Positions 6,814 to 15,717 are shown, numbered from the stretch's first letter. The stretch: DNA of 42,281 nucleotides from Brucella pecoris (GCF_006376675.1 NZ_VEWK01000018.1:1-42281), one strand, 5' to 3'. Made by a program: numbers and translations. The notes: generated from the letters alone by a model not told the origin.

Positions 6814-8504
6814 CAAAACTATATCGGGAAGATGCAATCGCGAGCATCAGCGCAGCTCAGGCCGCCTGGGAAGCCAATGAACTTGCGGCCACGCTTGCCA
6901 CCCGTTCGGAAGAAAAAAACGAATATGAAACCGAATGCGGTATTCCGCTGAAGCGGGTCTATACGGCAGCAGATGTCGCCGACATTCCAGACGACGCACT
7001 CGGCTTTCCTGGAGCTTATCCATTTACCCGGGGACCATATCCCACCATGTATCGGGGACGGCCTTGGACGATCCGGCAAGTTGCCGGGTTCGGCAATCCC
7101 GAAGCTACCAACCAGCGCTACAAATATATGGTTCAGACGGGGCAGACCGGTCTCTCTACCGATTTCGATCTACCCACACTGCTCGGACTTGATTCAGACG
7201 ACCCCATGGCATTTGGCGAAGTGGGCCGTTGTGGCGTCGCCATTGACACCATCGATGATGTCGACCGCCTGTTCGACGGTATCGATCTGGAAAAGATCTC
7301 GGTGTCCCTGACGATCAATCCATCGGCCTGGGTCATCTACGCCATGTATGTGGCTGTTGCCGAAAATCGTGGTTACGACCTGATAAAGCTTTCCGGTACA
7401 CTGCAGGCTGATCCCCTGAAAGAGTATGTCGCGCAAAAGGAGTGGATTTATCCCGTCCGACCGGCCGTAAGGCTCCTGCGCGATCTGATCATGTATAGCG
7501 CCAAGACTACGCCCAAGCTCAATCCGATTAGTCTCAGCGGTTATCACCTTTCGGACGTCGGCGGCAATGCGATCCAGGAGATCGCCTTCATCATGGCCTT
7601 CACCACAGCCTATTGCGAAGAAGTGATTGCCGCCGGCATGGACATCGATGATTTCGCGCCGCGCCTTTCTTTCTTCTTCATCAGCCAGCAGGATTTCTTC
7701 GAACAGATTTGCAAGTTCCGCGCAGCAAGACGCGTCTATGCCAAACTGATGGCTGAACGCTTCGGCGCAAAGAAAGCTGAATCAATGCGGTTGCGTGTAC
7801 ATGTGCAAACAGCCGCCATGAGCCTGACAAAAGTCGAACACCAGAACAACTTGGTGCGCACAGCAATTCAGGCGCTGGGCGCAGTTCTGGGCGGCTGCCA
7901 AAGCATGCATACCAACGGTCTGGATGAAGCTTTCGCCATTCCGACCGAGGAAGCAATGAAACTCGCGATCCGCACGCAGCAGATCATTCGCGATGAGATC
8001 AATGTAACTTCAGTGGTTGACCCTCTGGGCGGATCCTATTTCGTTGAACGTCTAACAAACGATATGGAAGAAGAAATCTGGAAGGTTCTAGCCAAGGTTG
8101 ATGAACGCGGCGGCGCGATTAAGCTCGTCGAAGAAGGCTGGTTCCAGCAGCAGTTGGCCGATTCCGCGTATGCTACGTTCAAGAAAATCGAAACAGGCCA
8201 AAAAGTTTCGGTCGGCGTCAATCGTTATGTCGATGATAACGCCACCAGCGCCGATGTCGACATTCATCCCTATGATGAACAATGCACCCAGGTTCAGATT
8301 GACCGTCTCAATGTCGTGCGCGCAAGCCGTGACAATACCCGCATTCATGCCCTGCTGACGGAACTGGTTGCGCAAGCGCAATCCGACGACGTGAACCTTT
8401 TGCCAATAACCATTGAGCTTGTGAAGGCCAAGGCATCGCTGGGCGAGATCTGCCACGCATTGCGTGACACCTGGGGCGCCTACGACGAACCAATGATCGT
8501 ATGA
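6810..8504 (+). CDS. Acyl-CoA mutase large subunit, 2-hydroxyisobutyryl-CoA mutase-like
   Basis: At 564 residues this matches the stand-alone large subunits of isobutyryl-CoA and 2-hydroxyisobutyryl-CoA mutases and lacks a B12 domain, which is supplied by 5375-5821. The substrate barrel begins with PFTRGPYPTMYRGRPWTIRQ. At the position of methylmalonyl-CoA mutase Tyr89 it has Val91; isobutyryl-CoA mutase has Phe and 2-hydroxyisobutyryl-CoA mutase Ile90. Asp118 (GLSTDFD) matches Asp117 of the 2-hydroxyisobutyryl enzyme, and Gln209 (EYVAQKEW) replaces the carboxylate-binding Arg of methylmalonyl-CoA mutase. These residues argue against methylmalonyl-CoA and for a small branched acyl-CoA with a polar alpha substituent. 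The enzyme would move the CoA-carboxyl group between adjacent carbons by a radical mechanism. Exact substrate not determinable here. Confidence 0.88.
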   Translation: MTKLYREDAIASISAAQAAWEANELAATLATRSEEKNEYETECGIPLKRVYTAADVADIPDDALGFPGAYPFTRGPYPTMYRGRPWTIRQVAGFGNPEATNQRYKYMVQTGQTGLSTDFDLPTLLGLDSDDPMAFGEVGRCGVAIDTIDDVDRLFDGIDLEKISVSLTINPSAWVIYAMYVAVAENRGYDLIKLSGTLQADPLKEYVAQKEWIYPVRPAVRLLRDLIMYSAKTTPKLNPISLSGYHLSDVGGNAIQEIAFIMAFTTAYCEEVIAAGMDIDDFAPRLSFFFISQQDFFEQICKFRAARRVYAKLMAERFGAKKAESMRLRVHVQTAAMSLTKVEHQNNLVRTAIQALGAVLGGCQSMHTNGLDEAFAIPTEEAMKLAIRTQQIIRDEINVTSVVDPLGGSYFVERLTNDMEEEIWKVLAKVDERGGAIKLVEEGWFQQQLADSAYATFKKIETGQKVSVGVNRYVDDNATSADVDIHPYDEQCTQVQIDRLNVVRASRDNTRIHALLTELVAQAQSDDVNLLPITIELVKAKASLGEICHALRDTWGAYDEPMIV

Positions 8505-9265
8505 GAAACAAAATGGGAAATACTGTTGTCGTTCATGTGGATGGCGCCATTGCCTGGGTCAAGCTCAATCGACCCGACAGGCTAAACGCTATGAATCAGT
8601 CACTGGTCAATGATCTTGCGGCGGCTCTGGATCGCATTGAGCCAGATGAAAAGATACGCGTTATCATTTTGCACGGTGAAGGGCGTGCATTTTGTTCAGG
8701 CGATGATCTTCGGGAACTCGACAATCAGACTGCCTCAGCTGGTGCTACGCAAGCGTGGGTCGAATCCATTCAGGCGATCACTTTAAAGATCATGGGATCG
8801 AGAAAAATAGTCATCGCTGCTATTCACGGCTGGTGCGTCGGAGGCGCACTCGAATGGGCAATCAATTGCGATTTCCGGATCTTTGCAGAAACGGCGCGCT
8901 GGTTTTTTCCTGAAGTCACTTATGGGTTCTTTGTCACCGGTGGCGTAACCGCCTTGTTGACCAAGCACATTGGCCCTCAAGCCGCAAAGGAACTCATTAT
9001 TCTTGGTGAGCGTCACGATGCTGCCAAGGCACTTCAGGTGGGCATTGCCTGGAAAGTCGTTCGAGACGAAGAACTTCTCATGGAAGCGCGGGCGCTTGCG
9101 TTAAAAATCGCTGACCGCCCATCAGTTTCGGTAGCCGCGATCAAAGAGGCAATCAACGAAGGTTTCCACTCATCGCTCGAGCAGGCCATGGCACGCGAGA
9201 CACGCGCTACGGTTTCTGGCTTTCTATCCCCTGACGCGCAGATACGCGCGAGCAGATGGGGTTGA
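8501..9265 (+). CDS. Enoyl-CoA hydratase/isomerase (crotonase) family protein
   Basis: The 254-residue crotonase-fold protein has the oxyanion-hole segments AFCSGDDLREL (about residues 63-73) and IHGWCVGGALEWA (108-120). Both catalytic glutamates of true hydratases are present at the expected places, Glu118 (GGALEWA) and Glu138 (WFFPEV). It could interconvert 3-hydroxyacyl-CoA and enoyl-CoA, for instance (S)-3-hydroxybutyryl-CoA and crotonyl-CoA, which would follow naturally from a 2-hydroxyisobutyryl-CoA mutase product. Its ATG overlaps the mutase stop (ATGA). A second ATG at 8513 is also possible. A lyase acting on another 3-substituted acyl-CoA is an alternative. Confidence 0.85.
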   Translation: MRNKMGNTVVVHVDGAIAWVKLNRPDRLNAMNQSLVNDLAAALDRIEPDEKIRVIILHGEGRAFCSGDDLRELDNQTASAGATQAWVESIQAITLKIMGSRKIVIAAIHGWCVGGALEWAINCDFRIFAETARWFFPEVTYGFFVTGGVTALLTKHIGPQAAKELIILGERHDAAKALQVGIAWKVVRDEELLMEARALALKIADRPSVSVAAIKEAINEGFHSSLEQAMARETRATVSGFLSPDAQIRASRWG

Positions 9266-9267
9266 CG

Positions 9268-10890
9268 ATGGATCATACCCCTATTCAGGCGGACTTTCCC
9301 AGCCAGTGCGACAGCAATATCGAGATGCGGGTTCTACACAAAATTCTAGCACATCAAGCAGAGATGCTCGGCGACAAACCCTTTATCGACATCTGTGGCC
9401 GAAAAGCCAGTTTTCGGGATATACACCGCATTTCGAACCAGCTTGCCAATGGTCTGCGCGCACTTGGCGTCGAGCGTTCGGACCGCGTAGCGCTTTCGCT
9501 ACCCAATTGTTTGGAATTTATAGCTGTCTGGTTTGCAGTTGCAAAACTGGGTGCAATCGAAGCGCCCAACAATCCCGAACTCAAAGGCGAACTGCTCAGT
9601 CACAATCTGAACAATTGCGGCGCGAAGGTGCTGGTTATCGATGCAAAGCGGCTCAGCTACATCGCCCAAATACAAGACGAGCTGCCCGCAATCGAGACAC
9701 TCATTCTGATAAATGCGAACGCTGAGGCGGCACGGACGGCTGGCGTGACAATCAAGCATATTGTCACTTTTGACGAGTGCTTGGACCAACCGGAACAATT
9801 CGAACCAGTCGATATCCACTATTCTGATCCTATGTCGATCCTTTATACGTCAGGCACAACCGGTCCTGCCAAGGGCGTTTTGATGTCGCACCATCATTGC
9901 TATTGCTGGACCATGGCGATGGCACTCAATCTTGGGTATACCGCCGTCGACAGCTATTTCTGCGCATTGCCTCTTTTCCATACTGATGCCCAGATGTTTG
10001 GCGTCTATCTACCGCTCATATTCGGAACACAGACCACGCTGGTTGAAAGTTTCAGTGCATCTCGCTTCTGGGATCAGGTCCGATCCAGCGGTGCCACTGC
10101 AACGAACTTACTCGGTGCCATGGGTGTCATTTTGGCCCGGGCAGAACCAAACGCCGATGATGGCAGTAATCCCCTTCGGGTCTGTCAATGTATTCCGATG
10201 GTTCCTGACAAAACCGCGTTCGAGCAACGCTTTGCTATCAAACTGGTTACCGGTTACGGCCAGACCGAAACCAGTTTCGTGACGCTCGATACCCCCGATA
10301 CAACCCGCGAAGGTTCATGCGGCAAACCTCACCCCGATTGGGAGGTAGCAATTGTAGATGAGCACGACCGGCCAGTTGGGCCTGGTGTGGTGGGGGAAAT
10401 CGTTTCGCGACCGAAACAGAACTGGTATATGTTCTCCGGTTATTATCGGGCGGAAGCCAGAACCCTCCAGACGCTGCGGAATCTCTGGTATCACTCGGGC
10501 GATGCCGGTTATCGGGATGAAGACGGCTGGTTCTATTTCAAGCATCGCCTGAACGAGGCAATTCGCCGACGCGGCGAAAACATCTCCGCTTTCGAGGTTG
10601 AGACAGTAGCTGAGGCGCATTCTGACATTGTCGAAAGCGCCGCTTATGGCGTTCCCTCCGAATTTACCGAAGAAGACATCATGTTGGTGGCCATGCGCCG
10701 ACCGGGATCGGCACTGACACCAGCGGAACTGGTGGAGCATTTTCGTGCTCAGGCACCGCGCCATATGACCCCGCGTTATATCGAACTTACAGACGGACCG
10801 TTGCCGCGGACACCAACGGAAAAGATTGCCCGCAGCGAACTTAAAAAAAGGGGGGTAACTGCGGAAGCATTTGACCGGGGGACGCGCTAA
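9268..10890 (+). CDS. AMP-forming acyl-CoA ligase
   Basis: About 540 residues with the adenylate-forming superfamily motifs in order: YTSGTTGPAKGV (P-loop-like), GYGQTETSF, the hinge region YHSGDAGYRDEDGWFYF with KHRLNEAIRRRGENIS, and the catalytic lysine in PRTPTEKIARSEL near the C terminus. The aspartate motif reads SGD rather than the common TGD. Such enzymes activate a carboxylic acid with ATP to the acyl-AMP and then to the CoA thioester. In the known 2-hydroxyisobutyrate pathway a ligase of this type sits with the mutase genes. I favour ATG 9268, which has GGGG six bases upstream and lies two bases after the previous stop; ATG 9256 would overlap it. It resembles carnitine/crotonobetaine-CoA ligases in overall style, so substrate remains open. 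Confidence 0.88.
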   Translation: MDHTPIQADFPSQCDSNIEMRVLHKILAHQAEMLGDKPFIDICGRKASFRDIHRISNQLANGLRALGVERSDRVALSLPNCLEFIAVWFAVAKLGAIEAPNNPELKGELLSHNLNNCGAKVLVIDAKRLSYIAQIQDELPAIETLILINANAEAARTAGVTIKHIVTFDECLDQPEQFEPVDIHYSDPMSILYTSGTTGPAKGVLMSHHHCYCWTMAMALNLGYTAVDSYFCALPLFHTDAQMFGVYLPLIFGTQTTLVESFSASRFWDQVRSSGATATNLLGAMGVILARAEPNADDGSNPLRVCQCIPMVPDKTAFEQRFAIKLVTGYGQTETSFVTLDTPDTTREGSCGKPHPDWEVAIVDEHDRPVGPGVVGEIVSRPKQNWYMFSGYYRAEARTLQTLRNLWYHSGDAGYRDEDGWFYFKHRLNEAIRRRGENISAFEVETVAEAHSDIVESAAYGVPSEFTEEDIMLVAMRRPGSALTPAELVEHFRAQAPRHMTPRYIELTDGPLPRTPTEKIARSELKKRGVTAEAFDRGTR

Positions 10891-10995
10891 CCCGCGCCAC
10901 CCGGCCCAAAGGTCCTGAAAACAAGGGAAATCTGCGCATGCGGGCAGCGCAGGCAGGGACATTGTTGATGCCCACGAATTTAATGGGAGACTTGC

Positions 10996-12114
10996 ATGAA
11001 ACGGTTACTGCTTCCGGCAATAAGTTTGTCAGTCGTACTTTCTCTGGTTGGCGTCGCTTCGGCCGACATCGTGGTTGGTGTAGCTGGCCCGATCACCGGC
11101 CCAAATGCCGCTTTCGGGGCCCAGTTTCAAAAAGGCGCGGAACAGGCGGCGAACGATATCAATGCAAAAGGCGGCATACTCGGCCACAAAATCAAGGTTG
11201 AGATCGGCGATGATGTTTCCGACCCTAAGCAGGGCATCTCCGTCGCCAACAAGTTTGCTGCCGACGGTGTCAAATACGTAATCGGTCACTATAATTCCGG
11301 CGTTTCCATCCCTGCTTCTGAGGTCTATGCCGAGAATGGTGTACTCGAATTTTCTCCGGCATCCACCAATCCGCAGTATACCGAACGCGAGCTTTGGAAC
11401 ACATTTCGCACCTGCGGTCGCGATGATCAGCAGGGCAAAGTCGCCGGCGACTATATCGCCAGTCATTTCAAAGATGCCAAAATTGCGATCATTCACGACA
11501 AGACGCCTTACGGCGTCGGGCTCGTCGATGTTGCCAAGAAGGTACTGAACGATGCTGGTATCAAGGAAGTCCTTTATGAGGGCATCAACATGGGTGACAA
11601 GGACTTCTCAGCTCTTATCAGCAAGATGAAACAGTCCGGCGTTTCGCTGATCTATTTCGGCGGTCTCCATACTGAAGCCGGACTTATTATGCGTCAGTCT
11701 GCGGATCAGGGGCTAAAGGCCACCCTGTTTTCGGGCGACGGCATGGTCTCCAATGAGCTTGCTTCGATTGCTGGCGACGCGGTTATAGGCACATTAAATA
11801 CATTTGCGCCCGATCCACGTAAGAACCCGGCAGCAAAAGACCTTGTTGAAAAGTATCGCGTTCAGGGCTTTGAACCGGAAGCTTATACGCTCTATTCTTA
11901 TGCCGCGATGCAGATCATCACACAGGCCATCACCAAACTTGGCTCTGCCGACGATGCGCAGAAAGTTGCCGAGACAATTAAATCAAGTGGCCCCTGGCCA
12001 ACGGTTATCGGCCTGATCAGCTATGATGAGAAAGGCGATATTACCCGACCAGATTATGTTGTCTATGAATGGACCAAAGGCCTGGACGGCAAACCGACAT
12101 ATGGTGAGAAATAG
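10996..12114 (+). CDS. Branched-chain amino acid-type ABC transporter substrate-binding protein
   Basis: The 372-residue product has a signal peptide (cleavage likely after VGVASA, near residue 23) and the LivK-family fold: IVVGVAGPITGPNAAFG at the start, GGILGHKIKVEIGDD, and the first-lobe segment VIGHYNSGVSIPASEVY. It would bind an amino acid or small organic acid in the periplasm. GGGAG lies before the ATG, and it follows the acyl-CoA ligase by 105 bases, so it may be the last gene of the catabolic operon and import that pathway's substrate. No permease or ATPase genes follow, which is unusual for this family; an IS66-type element lies about 340 bases downstream. Confidence 0.9.
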   Translation: MKRLLLPAISLSVVLSLVGVASADIVVGVAGPITGPNAAFGAQFQKGAEQAANDINAKGGILGHKIKVEIGDDVSDPKQGISVANKFAADGVKYVIGHYNSGVSIPASEVYAENGVLEFSPASTNPQYTERELWNTFRTCGRDDQQGKVAGDYIASHFKDAKIAIIHDKTPYGVGLVDVAKKVLNDAGIKEVLYEGINMGDKDFSALISKMKQSGVSLIYFGGLHTEAGLIMRQSADQGLKATLFSGDGMVSNELASIAGDAVIGTLNTFAPDPRKNPAAKDLVEKYRVQGFEPEAYTLYSYAAMQIITQAITKLGSADDAQKVAETIKSSGPWPTVIGLISYDEKGDITRPDYVVYEWTKGLDGKPTYGEK

Positions 12115-12165
12115 CCCCAGGACCGCGGTATAGCTGCTCATTTAACGTACCGGTTACTTTGCATA

Positions 12166-12203
12166 ATCACAGTGACGTCGCGTCACCAGCCCGTCACTGT
12201 GAT
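12166..12203. terminator. Strong inverted repeat after the binding-protein gene
   Basis: ATCACAGTGACG and its exact complement CGTCACTGTGAT are separated by 14 bases, forming a 12-bp perfect stem about 50 bases after the stop codon. No T-run follows, so it may be a Rho-assisted terminator, an mRNA-stabilising hairpin or a protein-binding dyad. Confidence 0.45.
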
Positions 12204-12444
12204 CTGAGCAGGGAATATCAACATCCCGCCCTCAAAACTCGCAGTTCAGTCCCGCCTCTTGAGCTTTGATCCAATCTACGTAGGGCTTTGGCGCTCTTGG
12301 TAACTGAGTATGCGCAATTCGGTTGCGGTTGCGTCGGTTGATGGCATCCGATCGTCGCATTACACGGGTTTTCTCATAAAGTTGGGAAGCACTTCTGCCA
12401 ACTGGACAGGAACATTCGCAAAACAATGACGAGCGACCAACGTA

Positions 12445-12453
12445 TTCTGCACC
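12445..12453. repeat. Left copy of 9-bp target-site duplication
   Basis: TTCTGCACC directly precedes the left end of the IS element and is repeated exactly after its right end. IS66 elements usually duplicate 8 bp; one of the nine bases may match by chance. Confidence 0.8.
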
Positions 12454-12481
12454 GTAACCGGGGCATATTTGTTGGCAGTTC
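12454..12481. repeat. Left terminal inverted repeat of the IS element
   Basis: This 28-base end matches the complement of 14718-14745 at 23 positions and begins with the GTAA typical of IS66-family ends. Confidence 0.85.
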
Positions 12482-12596
12482 TTTTGATTTTGAGTCGAAG
12501 TCAGAAATATCAAACACTGTGCATATCGCGAGTTTCGCATCGATATTTCATGCCTATGGGATTCCTGATTTTGGCAAATCATGATTCTCTTTTGCG

Positions 12597-14276
12597 ATGC
12601 CGAAGAGAACGCTTCCCTCGCCCAAGCATGCTGATACGCTTTCACTGAATGCGTTGCGCAGTCTGGTCACAGGTCTGGTTGAGAAAGCAGAACATGCAGA
12701 GGCTCGGCTTGAGAGACTGGAAGCTGAGAATGCAGCACTCCGTAAGGAGAATGCCGAGCTTCGTCTGGAAAACACCCAGCTTAAAGTCGAGAACCAACTG
12801 CTTCGCGATGAGATTGCTCGGCTGAAAAACCTGCCGCCACGGCCGCCGTTCAAACCGTCGGGCATGGATAAGGCAACGGACGCGAAAGCTCAGGACAAGC
12901 AGGCGGGCAAGAAGAAGCCGCGTGGACCGAAACTGGATGTCGAGCGCGTTGATCGGGATGTGGTTTTTCATGCCCGTGTTCCGGACGGTTCACGCTTCAA
13001 GGGCTACAAGAGCTATTACGTGCGCGATATAGTTTTGCGCGCTGAGGTTATTCACTACCGGCGCGAATGCTGGGTTGCTCCGAACGGTAAGACTATTCTT
13101 GCGCCGCTACCTGCCGGAATCGTCGGTGGTTATGGCCCAAACCTCAGGCGGCTCTGCCTGATGCTGCATGCGCAAGGTCAGGTCACAGCGCAACGGTTGT
13201 CGACCCTGCTTAATGACATCGGCATGGACATCTCCAAACGCCAGGTTGTGCGTTTGCTCACTAGGGGGCTGGATGGCTTTGTTGCTGAGGATGCTGCCGT
13301 TCTGCATGCTGGCCTGGTGTCGGAAGCCTATGTAACGGTCGATGACACCGGGGCCCGTCATGCGCGTGATAACTTCTATACCACCCATATTGGCGGCGAG
13401 CATTTTACCGTCTTTCGCACCACGAAAACAAAATCCCGCCTGAACTTCCTGTCGCTCTTGCGCGGCAATTACCAGGATTATGTGCTTAACGATGCTGCTT
13501 CTGATTATCTGAAGACGCGACATGGCGTGGATCCGACAGTCATCGCCAGGCTGCAAACACGCACACCTCAACGCTTTTGCAACCAGGTCCCCTTTCTGGA
13601 ACACCTGGCGCAAAAAGGTGTCGACATCTTCGATAAGGACATGGTTCGGGCCGTCGCGGAAGCGGGCATCTGGGGTTCTGTTCGCCACCACGGCCTGCTG
13701 GGCAATGCCGTCATTATCTCCGACGATGCCGGCCAGTTCCGGGTTGGCAATCATGCGCTGTGCTGGGTGCATGCGGAGCGACTGCTGCAAAAGCTGATGC
13801 CGGCGACGCCACAGCACGTCCGGTGGGTGGAAAATATACGCGATCTCATTTGGAGCTTCTACAAGGCGCTCAAGGCATTCAGGCAGAAGAGCCCCTCACC
13901 AGGATCAATCAGCGCTTTCCGGCAACGGTTTGACCGCATCTTCTCTATCCGGACGGGTTGTGTGGAGCTGGACAAGCTGTTGGCACGCCTGCTACGCCGC
14001 AAGGAAGAACTGCTCAAGGTTCTCGAACGCCCGGAAATTCCGTTGCACACCAACGCGTCCGAGAGCGATCTGCGCAGCTGCGTCACCAAACGCAAGATCT
14101 CGGGTGGCACAATGAGCAAAGAGGGGCGCATTGCCCGCGATACCATGCTGGGCCTTATGAAGACCTGCAAAAAGCTTCGGCTTTCCTTCTGGCATTATCT
14201 CGGCGACCGGCTTGGTATATCCAGTCAACAAACAGCCATTCCGGAGCTTGCAGGCCTCATTATCGCCAAGGCCTGA
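12597..14276 (+). CDS. tnpC: IS66-family transposase (TnpC type)
   Basis: The 559-residue protein begins with a leucine-zipper coiled coil (about residues 25-80, repeated ENAALRKENAEL-like heptads), then NLPPRPPFKPSGM, a basic stretch and a zinc-finger-like region characteristic of IS66 transposases. The catalytic core shows Asp in YVTVDDTGARH, Asp in VIISDDAGQF followed by HALCWVHAERLL, and the C-terminal Glu in HTNASESDLRS before KRKISGG. It is full length with no frameshift, so the element may still move. The start at ATG 12597 lies 143 bases inside the left end. The accessory gene at 14283 converges on it with a six-base gap. Confidence 0.92.
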   Translation: MPKRTLPSPKHADTLSLNALRSLVTGLVEKAEHAEARLERLEAENAALRKENAELRLENTQLKVENQLLRDEIARLKNLPPRPPFKPSGMDKATDAKAQDKQAGKKKPRGPKLDVERVDRDVVFHARVPDGSRFKGYKSYYVRDIVLRAEVIHYRRECWVAPNGKTILAPLPAGIVGGYGPNLRRLCLMLHAQGQVTAQRLSTLLNDIGMDISKRQVVRLLTRGLDGFVAEDAAVLHAGLVSEAYVTVDDTGARHARDNFYTTHIGGEHFTVFRTTKTKSRLNFLSLLRGNYQDYVLNDAASDYLKTRHGVDPTVIARLQTRTPQRFCNQVPFLEHLAQKGVDIFDKDMVRAVAEAGIWGSVRHHGLLGNAVIISDDAGQFRVGNHALCWVHAERLLQKLMPATPQHVRWVENIRDLIWSFYKALKAFRQKSPSPGSISAFRQRFDRIFSIRTGCVELDKLLARLLRRKEELLKVLERPEIPLHTNASESDLRSCVTKRKISGGTMSKEGRIARDTMLGLMKTCKKLRLSFWHYLGDRLGISSQQTAIPELAGLIIAKA

Positions 14277-14282
14277 TCCCAC

Positions 14283-14639
14283 TTACTTACGACGGCCAGG
14301 CTTTGAGAAAGGCACCACCCGACCTGCTCTTGCTGGTGCTTCATCCATAATATGACCACCTGTCACGCTCAGTAATGATGGTGAAACATTCCACTGTTTG
14401 TCGTCATCCGTGTGCACCGTCACCGTCTTGCGATTGCGACGAATAACAAAGCCTCGAACCATCGTACCATCTGGCCCTTCAAACATCACGCCACTGCCGA
14501 TCTTGATCTCCTGCAGCACAGCGGCTGTCTTTTGTTGATGGAGAAACTGCAATCGTTCAACGATGTGCCGGTTCAATTCCATCAGCGTGGCTTCATCAAG
14601 ACTATCAATATCGAGCTCGGTAATCGGCGTCTTCTTCAT
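14283..14639 (-). CDS. IS66-associated small accessory protein
   Basis: The 118-residue product lies entirely inside the IS element on the strand opposite to the transposase. It has an acidic N-terminal helix (TELDIDSLDEATLMELNRHIVERLQF, split here at residues 7-32) and a probable SH3/KOW-like beta domain (SGVMFEGPDGTMVRG followed by FVIRRNRKTVTVHTDDD), ending in a basic tail. That layout suggests nucleic-acid binding, by inference only. I chose the internal ATG at 14639, since the upstream extension to 14708 enters the terminal-repeat region. It is not TnpA- or TnpB-like. Confidence 0.65.
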   Translation of the reverse strand: MKKTPITELDIDSLDEATLMELNRHIVERLQFLHQQKTAAVLQEIKIGSGVMFEGPDGTMVRGFVIRRNRKTVTVHTDDDKQWNVSPSLLSVTGGHIMDEAPARAGRVVPFSKPGRRK

Positions 14640-14717
14640 CGTGCAATCTATACGACCTTCTTGGGCAAAAGGAATTATGGTAGATTGCAACTCACCGTGC
14701 AACTGCACAACAAAATG

Positions 14718-14745
14718 GCACCGCCAACGGATATGCCCCGCTTAC
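14718..14745. repeat. Right terminal inverted repeat of the IS element
   Basis: Complementary to the left end at 12454-12481 with five mismatches. Confidence 0.85.
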
Positions 14746-14754
14746 TTCTGCACC
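14746..14754. repeat. Right copy of 9-bp target-site duplication
   Basis: TTCTGCACC, identical to 12445-12453, directly follows the IS right end. Confidence 0.8.
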
Positions 14755-15568
14755 CTTCGCGGAACCTCGAGATTGCCCCTATTATTACATTGAAAAACAT
14801 AGTCGTTTTCGGCGAAACTAAAGCAAAGCAAGCTTTAGCTTTCGTCTGGCTGACAACTAGAATTCGCTATCGGGAGGAGTATTTGGTGCGAGGGAAGGTT
14901 CCGATGCAGCAGCGTTAGCGAAACCTTTTTACATTTTCGATGCTACCCTAATTTGGTTAAGAAATCCATCCCCTAAGGATAGGACGCCCCGACAACCAAC
15001 AGGCTCATATAGTTGCGCAGCCTTCTAGACAGTCCTGCCCCGCACTAACGAAATCGGCAAGTAAAAAAGAATCGGCATTAGACTCGATAACGAGCCGAGC
15101 ATAACTCGGCTTCTCCCTTCTGTAAAAGAGGTTCTTTGGACCTTTTTTCGAGAGGCGCCCCTAGCCCTCACAGTATGAGTATTAGAACGCATTGCACGCG
15201 CTTCCGTCACGCTACTTCAACTTCGTAACTCGTGCGACTTCGTACAAATGAGAGCTGCATCGTGAGCTTGGGCCAGTATGCGGCTGTTAAGTTGCACTGG
15301 CGTACAATGCGTAAGCAACCCGCATAATTGGCTGTCCAAAGCTGATCTCCAACCAGGCAAACTGTTCAAACGCATACGCTGCAGTCAAAGACCGAGAGCA
15401 AGCTTCCGCTTACATCACGCGAAAGAGCACTGAGCACGCGACAACGCATCGGGCTTCATTTCGCCAACAATTGACGTCTGAACCCTATCTTCATATCCAA
15501 ACCATCTCGACCTCTTACGGGACCGAAACAATACGGCGGCCATTTTTTAGAGAACTGAGGCTAAGATC

Positions 15569-15596
15569 GCCATCATTTCGGTATCGCAATGATGGC
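15569..15596. repeat. Inverted repeat upstream of repABC
   Basis: GCCATCATT and AATGATGGC form a perfect 9-bp dyad around a 10-base centre. It may be a binding site or a hairpin; no T-run follows. Confidence 0.45.
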
Positions 15597-15717
15597 CGCG
15601 AATGCACTTTCTGAGAATCAGTTCAGACACCCTACTCCACTGGAAAATGGCCTCATTCTCTTGTTGAAACAGACTCTTCTCGATTGAAATTCCCATATAG
15701 ACAAAGCCTCTACTTTT

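Larger units (their letters stand above)
12454..14745 (+). mobile_element. Complete IS66-family insertion sequence (2292 bp)
   Basis: The ends are imperfect inverted repeats. The left end starts GTAACCGGGGCATAT and continues TTGTTGGCAGTTC; the complement of the right end starts GTAAGCGGGGCATAT and continues CCGTTGGCGGTGC, giving 23 matches in 28 positions. Ends beginning GTAA are typical of IS66. The element carries a single TnpC-type transposase and, in the opposite orientation downstream, a small accessory gene. No TnpA/TnpB-type genes are seen, as in the ISBst12-like subgroup. Flanking 9-bp direct repeats show a simple insertion with no later deletion at either end. No convincing gene is restored by joining the flanks. 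Confidence 0.9.

Noticed and set aside
6810..8504. Methylmalonyl-CoA mutase identity for the large subunit
   Set aside because: The Tyr and Arg that bind the methylmalonyl carboxylate are replaced by Val and Gln, and the B12 domain is a separate protein.
12232..14800. A minus-strand gene interrupted by the IS element
   Set aside because: Joining the flanks with one copy of the 9-bp repeat shifts the frame and gives a stop after about 40 codons; no coherent protein results.
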